Origin: Anagrus nilaparvatae
Lineage: Eukaryota > Arthropoda > Insecta > Hymenoptera > Mymaridae
Length of the DNA stretch: 64,000 nt
Reading direction: 5' to 3'
Assembly (NCBI GenBank): GCA_022575985.1
Contig: JAKSXM010000107.1
Coordinates: 5,022,001-5,086,000, forward strand
Shown here: positions 35,410 through 46,367 of the stretch, piece after piece
Numbering within the stretch: position 1 is the stretch's first letter
Layout of the letters: the number at the start of each line of letters is the position of its first letter
Translations under genes and position numbers: made by a program
The notes under the pieces: generated by a model
Seen by the model: only the letters and a program-made list of their open reading frames with translations
Database searches by the model: none
Told to the model about the DNA's origin: nothing

Positions 35410-36620
35410 TGATGAGCGAAATAAAAAACCTATAAATTTTAGGGGTCGTTTTTGCTAACTTGAGGATGAGAAATTAATTTTTAATAAAAGATTCCCCAAA
35501 ATTCTTGTTCAGCGACCCAAGAAGCCTACACGAACCAAATCTGGACACTGAAATTGCGAAAATAGTATTAACAACCTATTAGGTGTAATATTTTCTAATT
35601 TAAGGTGGCGCACGGTATTAGGTCCGGATATTTTAGGGTGACATCAGAGGGGGGCATAACTAATTGATTAAATTTTATTATTTATTTTGTAGATATGTGA
35701 ATATTTAGAAGTTATTATTAATAATAATGCATTTTCTTATATAATGAGTGCGGTGTAAACAAAATTTTTAAAATACAAAACATTTTATTGATAGGGGCCC
35801 GCGACTAAAATTATGTGTTTATAATTTGATCGGCAACTATTGTATTTTTTACTTGGAAAAGTTTCTATTTTTGTTAAATAACACGTGTGTACAATTTTAT
35901 CTAAAAAGATTCGTTATTGAATTAGTACGAAGTAAAACAACATCAACTCCCATAAGAACGCGGTGTTAACCTTAAAAAATTTCAGTTACTTATTTCTTTC
36001 TTAATTGATCGGGAACCTGAGTATTTTTTGGGATCAATGGATTTGTTTTTTAATTATCTTCATCTCCAGTAAATTTTACTTCATATTATTCGTTTTTCAG
36101 AAACTCCGTGAGCCACCTTAAGGGAGGGAAGTTAATTTTTAACCAAAACTTTCCCAAAATTCGTGATCATCGACCCAAGCAACCAGTATAGTTTAAACTT
36201 GAAAGTGAGAAAATAGCAAAACCACCCTTTTTAGGGGCACTTTTTTTAATTTCAGAGTGAGAAATTAATGTTTAACAAAAAATTCCCTACAATTCATGAT
36301 CAGCGATTCAAAAAACCCATATGGAACAAATCTGGACACTGAAAGTTCGAAAATAACAAAAACAAATTTTTAGGGGTAGTTTTTGCTAGTGTAAGGATGA
36401 GAAACTAATTTAAAAAAAAAAAAATCTCCGAAATTCTTCTTTAGCGACTTAAAAATTCTGATACGGACTTTATGAAAGTGCAAGTTTAGCAAAATGACCC
36501 TTTTATAGAGGTATTTTTTGTAAATATAAGGGTGAAATATTAGGTTTTTATAAGTCCCCGAAATTCTTAGCAAAATTTAGCGAAACGAAAAACCCATGTG
36601 AACCAAATCTGGTGGTGCTT
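35410..36620. repeat. Tandem array of the AGCGACCCAAAA repeat family
   Basis: Units of about 150 bp contain a GCGACCCAA-type block, GAACCAAATCTGGACACTGA, and TAGGGGTAGTTTTTGCTA. They recur across the interval, interrupted by the TTAA-flanked element at 35,604-36,117. Removing that element and one TTAA restores the unit consensus. Confidence 0.7.
35604..36117. mobile_element. piggyBac-type MITE (TTAA target)
   Basis: Ends GGTGGCGCACGG and CCGTGAGCCACC are imperfect complements and flanked on both sides by TTAA (35,600-35,603 and 36,118-36,121). The flanking sequence is a single repeat unit when rejoined. TTAA duplication with short terminal repeats is the piggyBac signature. It is 514 bp with no transposase. 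Confidence 0.8.
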
Positions 36621-37605
36621 GGATTTAAAACGCTTCCCCTCCTCCTGTTTATGGATTGGAGTACTCGCTGATTAATCTAAAGGGTGACTAAAAAATATAT
36701 TTGTGTTTCAAAATATTTAAATGAAGTGTCCATTAAGGTTCATTATAATCTAATCAATAATGTGCATAGGTAGGCAGCCAAATATTTCAATGATTTGATT
36801 CACTGATTTTTTGAAAATTTAAATCTTTGCATAAAAAAAAAATTAAATAATCAGAACTTGTTTAGCTCGTTTACCAATAATGTATAAAATGATAGCACCT
36901 ATAGGCCTACGGTTAAAGAAAGTTTGGCGATAAGGAATTTAGCCATGTATATAATTTTTTGGTTGTACGCTGGATGGATGGACTATATCCACAGCTATGT
37001 TACTAGATTATTATTTATTCGACAGGATTTTTTTTATCATAAAGTAGTTTTACCTTCTACCGTTCTTTTTCTTTCAATACAAGCAAGTTATGAGAGTACA
37101 TCAAGTCCAAGTAAAATAGTTTCATACACATGAATATAAAAAGTTATTGTCTAAGAGCGATTGTCCAAGACTTTCCTTGCTTTCTGTAGAATGAAGGTTT
37201 TGAATATAAAAAAAATTTTCGACATATATAACAAGTAAATTAAATTCAAACTATTACCTCTGAATTTTATTTTTTGATATTATTTTTACTATCAGTTTTC
37301 TTCCTTTGGTAGAAAATTGATCTTTTAGGACAAGGGCGAGCATCACCTCTATGCTCTATATAGCTACCTTCTGTACAATAAGCAAATTGATATACACCTG
37401 TAAAAATTAATAAAATTCTTTTAATATTAGTGAAGTATATTTAAAAACAATTAAAATATTTGGATTTTTATTTTTCTTACTCGTAAATTGATTTACCAAA
37501 ACTTTATTTTTATTATGATACTTATTTATTATAGAAAATATATTAAAAATTAACCTTAAATGCATGTTTATTAAATAAATACATTTTTTTCTTCTTACAA
37601 TTGAT
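36621..37605. other. No gene recognised
   Basis: Moderately AT-rich sequence. The open frame at 36,924-37,133 lacks motif or context support. Confidence 0.5.
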
Positions 37606-37607
37606 TA

Positions 37608-38148
37608 ACCTCGGTTAACTTAGCCCCCCAAAAAAATTAATTTATATTTTTTATAGCTCAAATTAATCCTTTTTAATTGTACTAAATGTACATCGAATTT
37701 ATTTTTTTGTGCAAAATTGTGCTTTTCTGCAAAACGTATAGTAAACTAAAAATATTTAAAACAAGCGCCCTATATACTTCCAAGTCTTCTGTAAGATGGC
37801 AGTAGTATGGTGTACACGTTTTAAATGAAATAATTTGTTTAAACTGGTTTAATTGTTAATAACTTTTTATTAGTCAACAATTTAGTGAATATTTTTTCAC
37901 AAGCCCATTGCACAATTATTTGTACATTTATTTCACTAAAGCTTTTAATTGTGCATTGCATAGTTCAGCAGAAAAATAAGTTTTTCAATTGGGGGGCTAA
38001 AAAGTTAGCCTGTTTTATACGTTTTGCAGAAAAGGACAATTTTGCACAAAAAAATAAATTCGATGTACATTTAGTACAATTAAAAAGGATTAATTTGAGC
38101 TATAAAAAATATAAATTAATTTTTTTGGGGGGCTAAGTTAACCGAGGT
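37608..38148. mobile_element. Tc1/mariner-type foldback at the outer edge of the left arm
   Basis: Ends ACCTCGGTTAACTTAGCCCC and GGGGCTAAGTTAACCGAGGT pair exactly, flanked by TA (37,606-37,607 and 38,149-38,150). The arms pair over about 135 bp. The palindrome arm begins immediately after its right TA. The right arm's mirror position has no such element. It is 541 bp with no transposase. Confidence 0.85.
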
Positions 38149-38150
38149 TA

Positions 38151-40787
38151 AAAAACCGATTTGTTACTTTTCAAAACTTTAAAAAAAAAACTATAATTTT
38201 TTTTATTTTTTGTCGATATACCTAATTTTTTTTTCCATAAAAAAACTAGTTTCAAGAAAATTATTACTTTTTGATTTCTTAAATTGGATAACTCAATTTA
38301 GGGAAATTTAAGTCTCAAAATTTTTTTTTGAAAGTAAAATTCAACTTTTTTCTATGGTGACTCTAGTTTAAATAAATATATGTGTCTTATTTATTGCGAG
38401 GAACCTCAAGTACAATTTAATGGTATACTTTAGCGTTTTTTTGAGTACTTTTCCTATTAAAATCTGTATTCAAGACAACTTGCAATTTTCTCCCTAAAAA
38501 ATCGCAAATAGTAATTGGAACTATTATTTTAATTTATAATATTGCTTACTTTAAAGTATGTTGCTTACATCAAGCTTTTAACGCCAACTGGACACATTCA
38601 AGCCACTTTAATATTTTTTAATAAAAAAATCATTATTTTTGGCTAAAAATGTCACTTAGGTAGGTAATTGGGCATTGTTCTTTTAACTTGTGAAGTCCGC
38701 TTTAGGTAAAGTGTTATTACCCCTCTTAAATATAGGCTAAAGTATATCCCGGGATAATATAGGCAAAATGTCCTAAGACTCAGATTTTCAAATAAAGTGA
38801 ATAGTGGTGTCAGTTTGACCAAAGAAATATTTTAAAAGTATTTAAGGCCTTTAACCCCCTTTCAGATCGAGTCTATAAAAACTGCAATATATGAAAAATT
38901 ACCAATTTATTTTCACGTAATAAAAACCTAATCTTTGATAATATTCAATATGTAATATTTAATGACATATTTTTTATACCCTATGATGGCGTGTTAAAAT
39001 TTTGATTTTGTTTTTCGTTGAAAAGTATCACTACCTTAAAAATTTGATGTTTGGATGCTGTCACTAGAGCCGTCAATTTCAGCAGATTACGAAGCTCAGA
39101 TAAACGCACTTATAAATTTTATTATAAAATAACAAACAGAAAACTTTTATTCAAAATTTAACTAAGAAATTTGGAATTAAAAAATCTGAATTATTCCCAA
39201 ATTCAAATTCTACTTTTTTTTTAAATTTCTATATTCATAATATTTTTATATTTCATTATGGTTTATTTTAAAAATATAAAAAATAAATGATGAATTACTT
39301 CCACAAATAATGCAATACATTTTTTTCATATTTTTTATGAGTGAATACTTAAAGTAAGGTCTTTGCATATATTACATTTTCTCCACCTTATACGCATTAA
39401 ATTTTCGATTTTCTTGCTGTATAGGTTTTGGGCAATATTTACAATGTTTAAAATACTTGAAGAACATTTTATTATTGAATTTTCATGATACATTGATTTA
39501 ATAGTCAAATAAATAAATATTTACAAAATCACAATTTTTTTAAAGCACAAAATATAACGTAACTATACGGGTGGGATCTAGCGGCCCCCAATAAATTGTT
39601 TAAAGTGCTTGCAACAAAGACACGAAATAGTATATTACGAGCCCGTGTCCAGAAAAGTAAAGAATGACCCAAATCGCAATATGCAGAACATAAAAGAAAT
39701 AAGTTAATTTTCATTTTAATTTAGTTAAAAGTAATCAAACCATTTTAATTTATGGACAAACTACAGCTTTTTAAGTCTTACAATTAGTAGATAGTAGAAT
39801 TTAAAATTAAATATTTCGACAAATAGGGCAATAAAATAGACATTAATTTAATTATATATTGAGCAATATTGCCCTCTTGGTCGAAATATTCCCTAACAAT
39901 CGTATATTTCAAAATTAAGGGCGAAATAGTCAGCATCAATATTTATTAATTTATGTACATTGAGTTTCTTTGCGTGCTTATATACATATTTTGCTTCTAT
40001 TGATAATTTATGTTATCTAACTCTATTTTCAATAAAATACAAACATTTGATTTTCTCATAATCATAAGGAAAAATTCAATATCAACAAAATGTTTTCAAC
40101 AAAATGTTTTGTTTCTTCATTAAAAATATCATTGATCACAAAAATTTATATTCGACGCACTTGCACTTTAAGTTAATATAGTTTTGTACTTTGATACCTA
40201 CGTAAAATAATGTAATATTACCTCAAACGTGCAACGTTTATGTTTGCATAGACTTTTATTAAATAAATAAATAATATACTAGTGTTTTTAAGAATCCATT
40301 TAAAAGAAGGTGTCCATCGACACTCAATATCTTTTGTTTAAGCGTGAATTTAGCCGAAAAAAATAAATTTGTTATTTGAATCAATCGGCGCAAAAAAACC
40401 TCAATCAATTAATCTCAAATAAAATTAATTTTAATCAAAAATATTTTGTTTTGTGAATAATATTCAAGTTTAATAATACCAGTAGTATAGTTTAATAATA
40501 CTATAGTTTAATAATACTTGAGTTCTTATTTAGATAAATTTTATAATTTCAAGAAATTTAAACATTATGCATGGATGAAGATCTTTTGTATAAAAAACTC
40601 TGACAAAAAGTTATTGGAACTGCAATTCAATAAATTTTACAAAAAATGACAAAAAATTAATCAAAATTATAAAATAATGTTCAAACACAAAAATTATACA
40701 AATTTAAGTTTTGAAAATGACAAAACTCTCTGTTTTACTTCTTATACTTTGCATGTATAAGTGAATAAATATCAAAGATATCCTGGT
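38151..40787. other. Left-arm sequence downstream of the IR gene
   Basis: Noncoding as far as can be seen. It holds one terminus of the GTGTCCAGAAAAGTAAAG MITE family near 39,630-39,690 and an AT-rich 3' flank. The 61-codon frame at 39,529-39,714 spans that MITE end and is mirrored at 56,899-57,084; it has no independent support. Confidence 0.6.
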
Positions 40788-42683
40788 TCAAACGGGATGG
40801 GGTCCAGGAGCCATGTTCTGTGGATGGTTAAAACATTTTTGCATTTTGCCAGAAATCTGTTTTGGTATCTGTTTTATAACTTTTTTTACTGATAAACTGT
40901 TAATTTTCTTCAAATAGTAGTAGAATAGTTCCAAAAGCAAAATTAAGTTGCTTGATTTTTTTAAGTAGTTGTAGGATAGTTCTAAAAGCAAAATTAAAGT
41001 TGCCACAACTGTTCCTATTCCCATTTCTAGAAGAAGAACGATTAATAAAATATTTTGATCTTGTTCAAGATTGTAATCTTTTTCAATTTCTTTCCTGGCT
41101 ACATTGTAGTTTGCTTCCCATTTCTGATCCAAACCAGTTTCAGATATCCGTTGAACAGTTTTAAAAAATTTTGGAATAAAATAGTAGTTGAAACCAAATT
41201 CCATATAACTCAAATAGTTGGGCAAATTCAAATCGATTGCAATAAGTTTTTGATTTTTATATTTCTCTGACATTTTAAACAAAATATCATCTGCATCACG
41301 TGTCGCTGCTATAATTATTTCATTTTTTAGTGCATCGTAAAGCTCATTTTTAAATTTTATTTTTATTATTTTTGAGATTGCTGTAATTTCTTCAGAGTGA
41401 TTTTTAAAGTAATCAAGATGCGTGTTTAGTGTACCGAATACTGTAACATTTTTCTGAAAAATATCCTTTATAGATTCAATTAGTGGATATTCATTGGAAA
41501 CTAATTTAACTTCTGTTAAACTAATTACTAAATCGGACATTTTAAATGTCGAAAATGCAAAAATTGTTAGATAAATTATCTTTGAACGTATACTTTGAGG
41601 AGTAGATGTTCCCATTCCTAGCATCATAGCAAAAATGTTTAAAATAGACCAGTCAAGGTCATGGAATTTAAAGAAACGTGCTAACAAATAAATTATAAGT
41701 AAAACTGAGATCAAAGATAAAAGGTACCAAATGTTATCAGCTAATTCGTATTTTGTTTCGTTTATAATTGGTACCACTGCAACATATTTCTCATAAAATA
41801 AAGGGTATATAGAAAAATAAATTTTTTTCTGATCATTTTCTCTCATACTTTCACCTAATACCATTGATATCTGTAAGTTATAAAGGTAAAGGATGTTATA
41901 ACTAATTGGTATTGGAATATAAGATGAAGTAACGTTTATAATTTGTTCAAAACATTGGTAAGTGTTGTATAAATGTAACATTTTATTATTATTATTTTTG
42001 TAATCATCTAAGGATCCTATAATGCCAATTTTTATATTAAATCCTTTAAGATTATTCAATGTGTCAGGAAAAAATGCTGTAGTAGTTACTATATTAGAAG
42101 AAATATTCAGCTTATTTTCAACAAAATAAGATTTGTAAGGATTAGCGTAAATGACATTAAATTTATTCTTTGCAGTTATTTCTATTATCGTAGTATCAAT
42201 AAAACCATAGAAAACTAATAAATCTAAAAGTAATTCTTTCTTGCTACTTGAGATAATTCCCTTGAATGTTATAAGTAAAATTTTTGGACCATTTCCTAAT
42301 AATACACTGTATGCAAGAAGAGCAATGCAATCAGCTACTTGATGTATGTTAGCATCAGTGACAGCAAAAACGTGTAAGGGTGCATTAACTCGACGATTAT
42401 AGAAAAAATTTCCATCTGTGTAAAACATGGGACTCAAATGTTTTGCTGCTTCAAGAGGATGGAAGTAAAAATACTTGGGCATACTATTCAAATTTACTAC
42501 AGTTGTTGGAGTGTAATTGACCAGACTTTTAGATATTGAAGTGAGATTAGACATTGAATTGTCCGTATAAAACATAACTCTTCGAGGTTTAATTTCTTTT
42601 AGAACATTGGATATTATCATATCATTAATTTGCGTATACACAAATGATAAACTAAAAATCAGTAAAATTGTTTTGATATACAT
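40788..42683 (-). CDS. Divergent ionotropic receptor (IR), left-arm copy
   Basis: A single-exon gene of 631 codons. A signal peptide (residues about 1-17, ending FVYT) precedes a luminal region. Residues about 215-310 should form lobe S1. A first membrane segment spans about 318-340 (WYLLSLISVLLIIYLLARFF). A pore-loop region follows (FAMMLGMGTSTP, about 351-362), then a second segment at about 367-390, lobe S2 and a last segment at about 545-568. This is the order of insect IRs, ligand-gated cation channels of chemosensory neurons related to glutamate receptors, and the length is normal for divergent IRs. Low similarity to conserved glutamate-binding positions suggests a taste or smell tuning receptor; the ligand is unknown. 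The C-terminal tail carries a 17-residue tandem duplication. It differs from the right-arm copy at residues 198 (Ile here) and 450 (Asp here). The start was chosen for the signal peptide. Confidence 0.85.
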   Translation of the reverse strand: MYIKTILLIFSLSFVYTQINDMIISNVLKEIKPRRVMFYTDNSMSNLTSISKSLVNYTPTTVVNLNSMPKYFYFHPLEAAKHLSPMFYTDGNFFYNRRVNAPLHVFAVTDANIHQVADCIALLAYSVLLGNGPKILLITFKGIISSSKKELLLDLLVFYGFIDTTIIEITAKNKFNVIYANPYKSYFVENKLNISSNIVTTTAFFPDTLNNLKGFNIKIGIIGSLDDYKNNNNKMLHLYNTYQCFEQIINVTSSYIPIPISYNILYLYNLQISMVLGESMRENDQKKIYFSIYPLFYEKYVAVVPIINETKYELADNIWYLLSLISVLLIIYLLARFFKFHDLDWSILNIFAMMLGMGTSTPQSIRSKIIYLTIFAFSTFKMSDLVISLTEVKLVSNEYPLIESIKDIFQKNVTVFGTLNTHLDYFKNHSEEITAISKIIKIKFKNELYDALKNEIIIAATRDADDILFKMSEKYKNQKLIAIDLNLPNYLSYMEFGFNYYFIPKFFKTVQRISETGLDQKWEANYNVARKEIEKDYNLEQDQNILLIVLLLEMGIGTVVATLILLLELSYNYLKKSSNLILLLELFYYYLKKINSLSVKKVIKQIPKQISGKMQKCFNHPQNMAPGPHPV

Positions 42684-43894
42684 TTAGCTTATAGTATAGC
42701 TCAATCAATGTAAAATTAATAAAAAATGCTTGAAGATATTAAGAGATGAAAATTAAGTTTGTATTAAGAAATTAGATAACTTGAATCCTCTCTTTTGCTC
42801 AACTTTTTTAGTAACAAAAACTATTAATTTCTAAAACTACATCACTGTTTCAAAACTTATACTTTAATATAAGGTTCTATATTTTTAAACCGATCCAACA
42901 ACATTAACTAAGGCACTGAAAAAGTTCTATTAGTAAAAAAGTATTTAAGTTATAGTTTTTTTTTATTTTTTATGAAAAATGTTGTAACGATAGCAAACAG
43001 AAAAATTAAAATAAATTCAAAGGTCAAAAGTCTATTAGAAAACATTGAAAAATAATGAGAAATATATTTTTTTTTTATGAAGCTATTAACTATGAAAAAA
43101 TAAAAAATATTAGAGAAAAGTATTATTATAAAATTACATGAAATTTGAATCATTAGTTCAATAACAAATTATTTTAATATTGGTAATTGTCTCACTGACA
43201 TTATTATGGTAATTGATTACGATCAATGAAATCAAAAATCAATACTAGCATAAGGTTTTCAGGAACAATAATTTTGAAATTCTATGAGAATTCTATGAGA
43301 ATGCTATAAAATGTTTACGCTCGTAAAAAAAAAGCTGCTTTAGTGCAAACACTAAAAGCTGAATTTACAAAGAGATTTAATTAATTTACTAATTAAAGTG
43401 TATATTGTTTTGAGTACAGGCACAACCCACGTTTGGTACGTTATTTGCAATTCCCGAAATCAAAACAAAGTTGAAAATAAATCTAAATTCACATATTTCA
43501 AAGATTTTTATTAACAAAATTTTTTTTTGCGATTCATCGAGTTGTTTCAAATATTTACTATGATTAGTTCACTTTTTTGATACCGAAAAGCAGTGTTTTT
43601 GTGATTAATAATTCATAGTTTGGAAATCGTGATAGTTGGAAAATCGTGGTTTTCTAGAAAAAAGTGGGAAATTCTTTTTGGTTTCCATTGTCGATTTCAC
43701 GTTTTTTTTCGCATTCTATTATAGGATTAAAACTATCAGAAAATAATCGTGGTACTCTTACCTATTATTGACATTTTGAAAATATTTCGATATATAACCA
43801 GCGTGACCAGTTGCAGTGCAAATAAAACTGGCATTTAGCCACAGAAATAAACTGAGCCTCGCTCAAAAATGTGCGAAGTATTTATTTAATGATA
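42684..43894. other. Left-arm region upstream of the IR gene
   Basis: This contains the presumptive promoter of the minus-strand IR. A 67-codon hydrophobic frame (42,950-43,153, minus) begins MIQISCNFIIILFSNIF and is identical in the right arm, but so is the noncoding DNA around it. It could be a small membrane peptide or chance. No clear TATA element was assigned. Confidence 0.4.
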
Positions 43895-44201
43895 CTTGCA
43901 CAAAAAGAAACATGTAATGATTTCCCATATGATTAACCATTATGGTATTATTGACTCAAAAAGATTTTAGTTATCTCCTGAAAAACCTTCGGGATGAAAA
44001 TGAACCGTCCGAGAAAAAAATTATATCCTCGAAGTATGTATGTATGTATGTATTTTGTGTTTAACCTCCTGGGACATTAAGTTATACCGAAGGTCACCAA
44101 CACTTAACACATATTTTATTAGATATGTGAAATATTTTTGAGTCAATAATACACTTTATGGTAAAACATATGGGAAATCATTATGTTTCTTTCTGTGCGA
44201 G
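43895..44201. mobile_element. TA-flanked 307 bp MITE, left-arm copy
   Basis: Mirror of 52,412-52,718. GAAATCATTATGTTTCTTTC pairs with AAACATGTAATGATTTC across the element. A short (GTAT)n run lies inside (near 44,035-44,052). Confidence 0.75.
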
Positions 44202-44499
44202 TAAAGATAATTTTAAATAGATATAATCATTTTACAATTATTTTTATAGTTAAAAATATGTTTTTTTAAATAGTTATTTAATATTTTATGAAATTATTTT
44301 TGACATTTACTTTTTTTTTTTAAATTATTAAATATTGAAAGGTTATGTCAATATTTAACTATTATACAAATTCTAAGTATTATTATGTTTACGTCACGTT
44401 TTTTCACTTGCCATAGTATACTGTAAAGTTAATTAAATTTTTAAAATAATAATTTAGAAAGTGACTTTTACGAGCATAATTTGTTGTTTATTAATTTTT

Positions 44500-44670
44500 A
44501 AAAAACATTAATCCAACGTTTCGATTACAATGTAATCTTTTTCAAGGCTGGAATAATATATGACATTAGTTTACAAAAAAAAATATACATAGAAATTTTT
44601 TACAAAAAACTTACAAGATGGAATAGTTATTGACAAAACTGTTTTAAAAATATCATAAAACGTTGTGATA
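44500..44670 (-). mobile_element. Penelope-like 3' tip, left-arm copy
   Basis: Contains AATCCAACGTTTCGATTACA and the following 130 bp of the Penelope-like 3' end, matching 26,850-27,015 and mirroring 51,943-52,113. The rest of the Penelope-like sequence is absent on this side, because the arm stops inside the adjoining foldback. Confidence 0.7.
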
Positions 44671-45260
44671 TGAGCAATTATTTTAAAAGTGATACTTAAT
44701 TCGAGCCTGGAATCGTAAATTTTTTTTTTGAGGACACATCGATATGACCCGTGTTTTCAGATAGTTTGAACCTTCAGAAAACCGAAAAAAATCGTGAACA
44801 AGAAATCGGTGACAGGTGCCAAAAAGATTTTTTCACTTTTATGTCAAAAAACGTGTTTTTCGTATCTGAGCTACCCTAAATTTTTAAAATAACTTTTTAG
44901 GTAAAAAAACTTTTTTTAAACAGATAAGAAAATCTGATTGCCAGGGAAAAACCACTCCAGAAGAAAAAAAACTTATCTTTTTACGATGAAATTTAGCCAA
45001 GTTATCGTCAATTTAAGATTTTGCTCAAATTCGTCTTAAAAAAGATTGAAATTTTATAGAAAAAAGCCTGTTTCTGAACCTTAAACATGCATTATTCGCT
45101 TGATTTTCATCGTAAAATAATAATTTTTTTTTTTAAATCGATTAATTTTTTCCTGGCAATTCAATTCTTTAAGAAAAAAAATCATTTTTATTGACCAAAT
45201 TTCAATTTTTAGGTCAAAAGCCTTTGAAAACTGTAAGTAGCAAGATTTACTTAACACAGT
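44671..45260. mobile_element. Half of the TA-flanked foldback element
   Basis: This is the exact mirror of 51,353-51,942. It starts TGAGCAATTATTTTAAAAGT after TA (44,669-44,670), includes one full hairpin arm and the whole loop, and stops at ...TTAACACAGT. The partner arm is missing; Helitron helicase sequence follows at once. Confidence 0.9.
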
Positions 45261-46367
45261 GTCTTCAACCGGTGTCAATTGATTGTAATCTCCAAGTAAG
45301 TAAATTATGATTCCGCCAAAAGGTTCGTCAATTTCATTAGCATGTATTTCTCGACATCGTGATTCTATCTGAAATAACGTTCTTCAACCGATCAAAGACA
45401 TTTCATCTATTATTAAAAATTTCAAATCTTTCAAATCCGTTTGAAATTTTTTTGCATTTTGATTTTCTAATTTAGAAAATAACTTGTAATTTAAAGGTAA
45501 TCGTAGCAAATAATTTAATTTTAGTCCATCTATGTTAACTGATGCCATACCTGTTGATGCCGCTACTTTAACCGAATCTTCTCTGAAAATTGATGTAATC
45601 CTCTTAACCATTTCTTTGATTATTGTGCTTTTACCAGAACCAGCTTTGCCTTGTATTATAACTCTTTTTATACTATTTGCTGTCATAGTACCGTTTTGTA
45701 TACTGGTTATTTGAGTATCTAACAAGTTTAATATTTGTTGTTGGTCATCTGTAAACGATATTTTAGATTCTGTATTTTGTTTATATATTTTCTTTTCTTG
45801 TTGAGATTTGTAGGTATTCAGAAAAGAATGTATTTCTAATTCAGTTGGTTTGTTTTCAATAGGCATATTCCAGTTATAACATAAATCTATCGCCCTTTTT
45901 CCTTAATCTCTTTCTAAATTGTCATTTTGGAATCCTGATAAAAACTCAAATGCATTTTTTATGTTATCATCATTTATTTCTTCTGGAATTACATCATTCT
46001 CAGTGAATTCGTTTAAATCTATGTTTTCATTGTTATTTATATTTAATGTTTCGTAAATTTGCTTCCATTTATTTATATTTTCATATGATTGAAGAATATC
46101 ATTATAATCATTTTTAAATGGTATGTATAAAATACATTGTTGTTTATAAAATTTTTCATCTTCAATTTCATTATTAGTTATTTTAAATTTCGGAAAAATT
46201 CTAACAATGTTTTCTTTCCGTCTTTTTGTAAATTTGTTCTTGACAATTGTATAAATTTTAGCGAAATTTAATAACGTTAAGTTATTTAGTTCTTTTGGTC
46301 TGATCTTATATTTTTCTATTAAATTACAAGTTTTTGTATCAATATTTTCATCATTTGATTCATTTGT
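45261..46367 (-). pseudogene. Helitron PIF1-like helicase, N-terminal part
   Basis: After a lead-in that starts TNESNDENIDTKT and includes NAFEFLSGFQNDNLERD, a TAA interrupts at 45,903-45,905. The frame continues with FTDDQQQILNLL, the Walker A motif IIQGKAGSGKST, ASTGMASVNIDG, and the Walker B motif LIIDEMSLIG. A CGA-to-TGA type stop follows, then RTLFQIESRCREIHANEIDE and LLGDYNQLTPVED. The sequence is lost at 45,260, where the palindrome arm begins. A TTTTTTGATTTCAG sequence just before the first codon looks like a splice acceptor. Confidence 0.85.

Larger units (their letters stand above)
38151..45260 (-). repeat. Left arm of the giant inverted duplication
   Basis: The whole interval is the reverse complement of 51,353 to about 58,527. 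Paired positions sum to 96,613 at every point checked from 38,983 to 45,260, so no net indels occurred there. In the outer part (38,151 to about 38,950) base differences and small indels accumulate. The arm contains one intact IR gene, a 307 bp MITE, a Penelope-like 3' tip and half of a foldback element. It ends flush against Helitron helicase sequence. Confidence 0.95.

Noticed and set aside
39529..39714. 61-codon frame present in both arms
   Set aside because: It spans a MITE terminus; conservation is explained by arm identity.
40952..41270. Frames antisense to the IR genes (also 55,343-55,661)
   Set aside because: Shadows of the 631-codon gene on the opposite strand.
45081..45278. Frame crossing the palindrome junction
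   Set aside because: A fusion of the helicase end (TPVED) with foldback sequence; its start is not an ATG.
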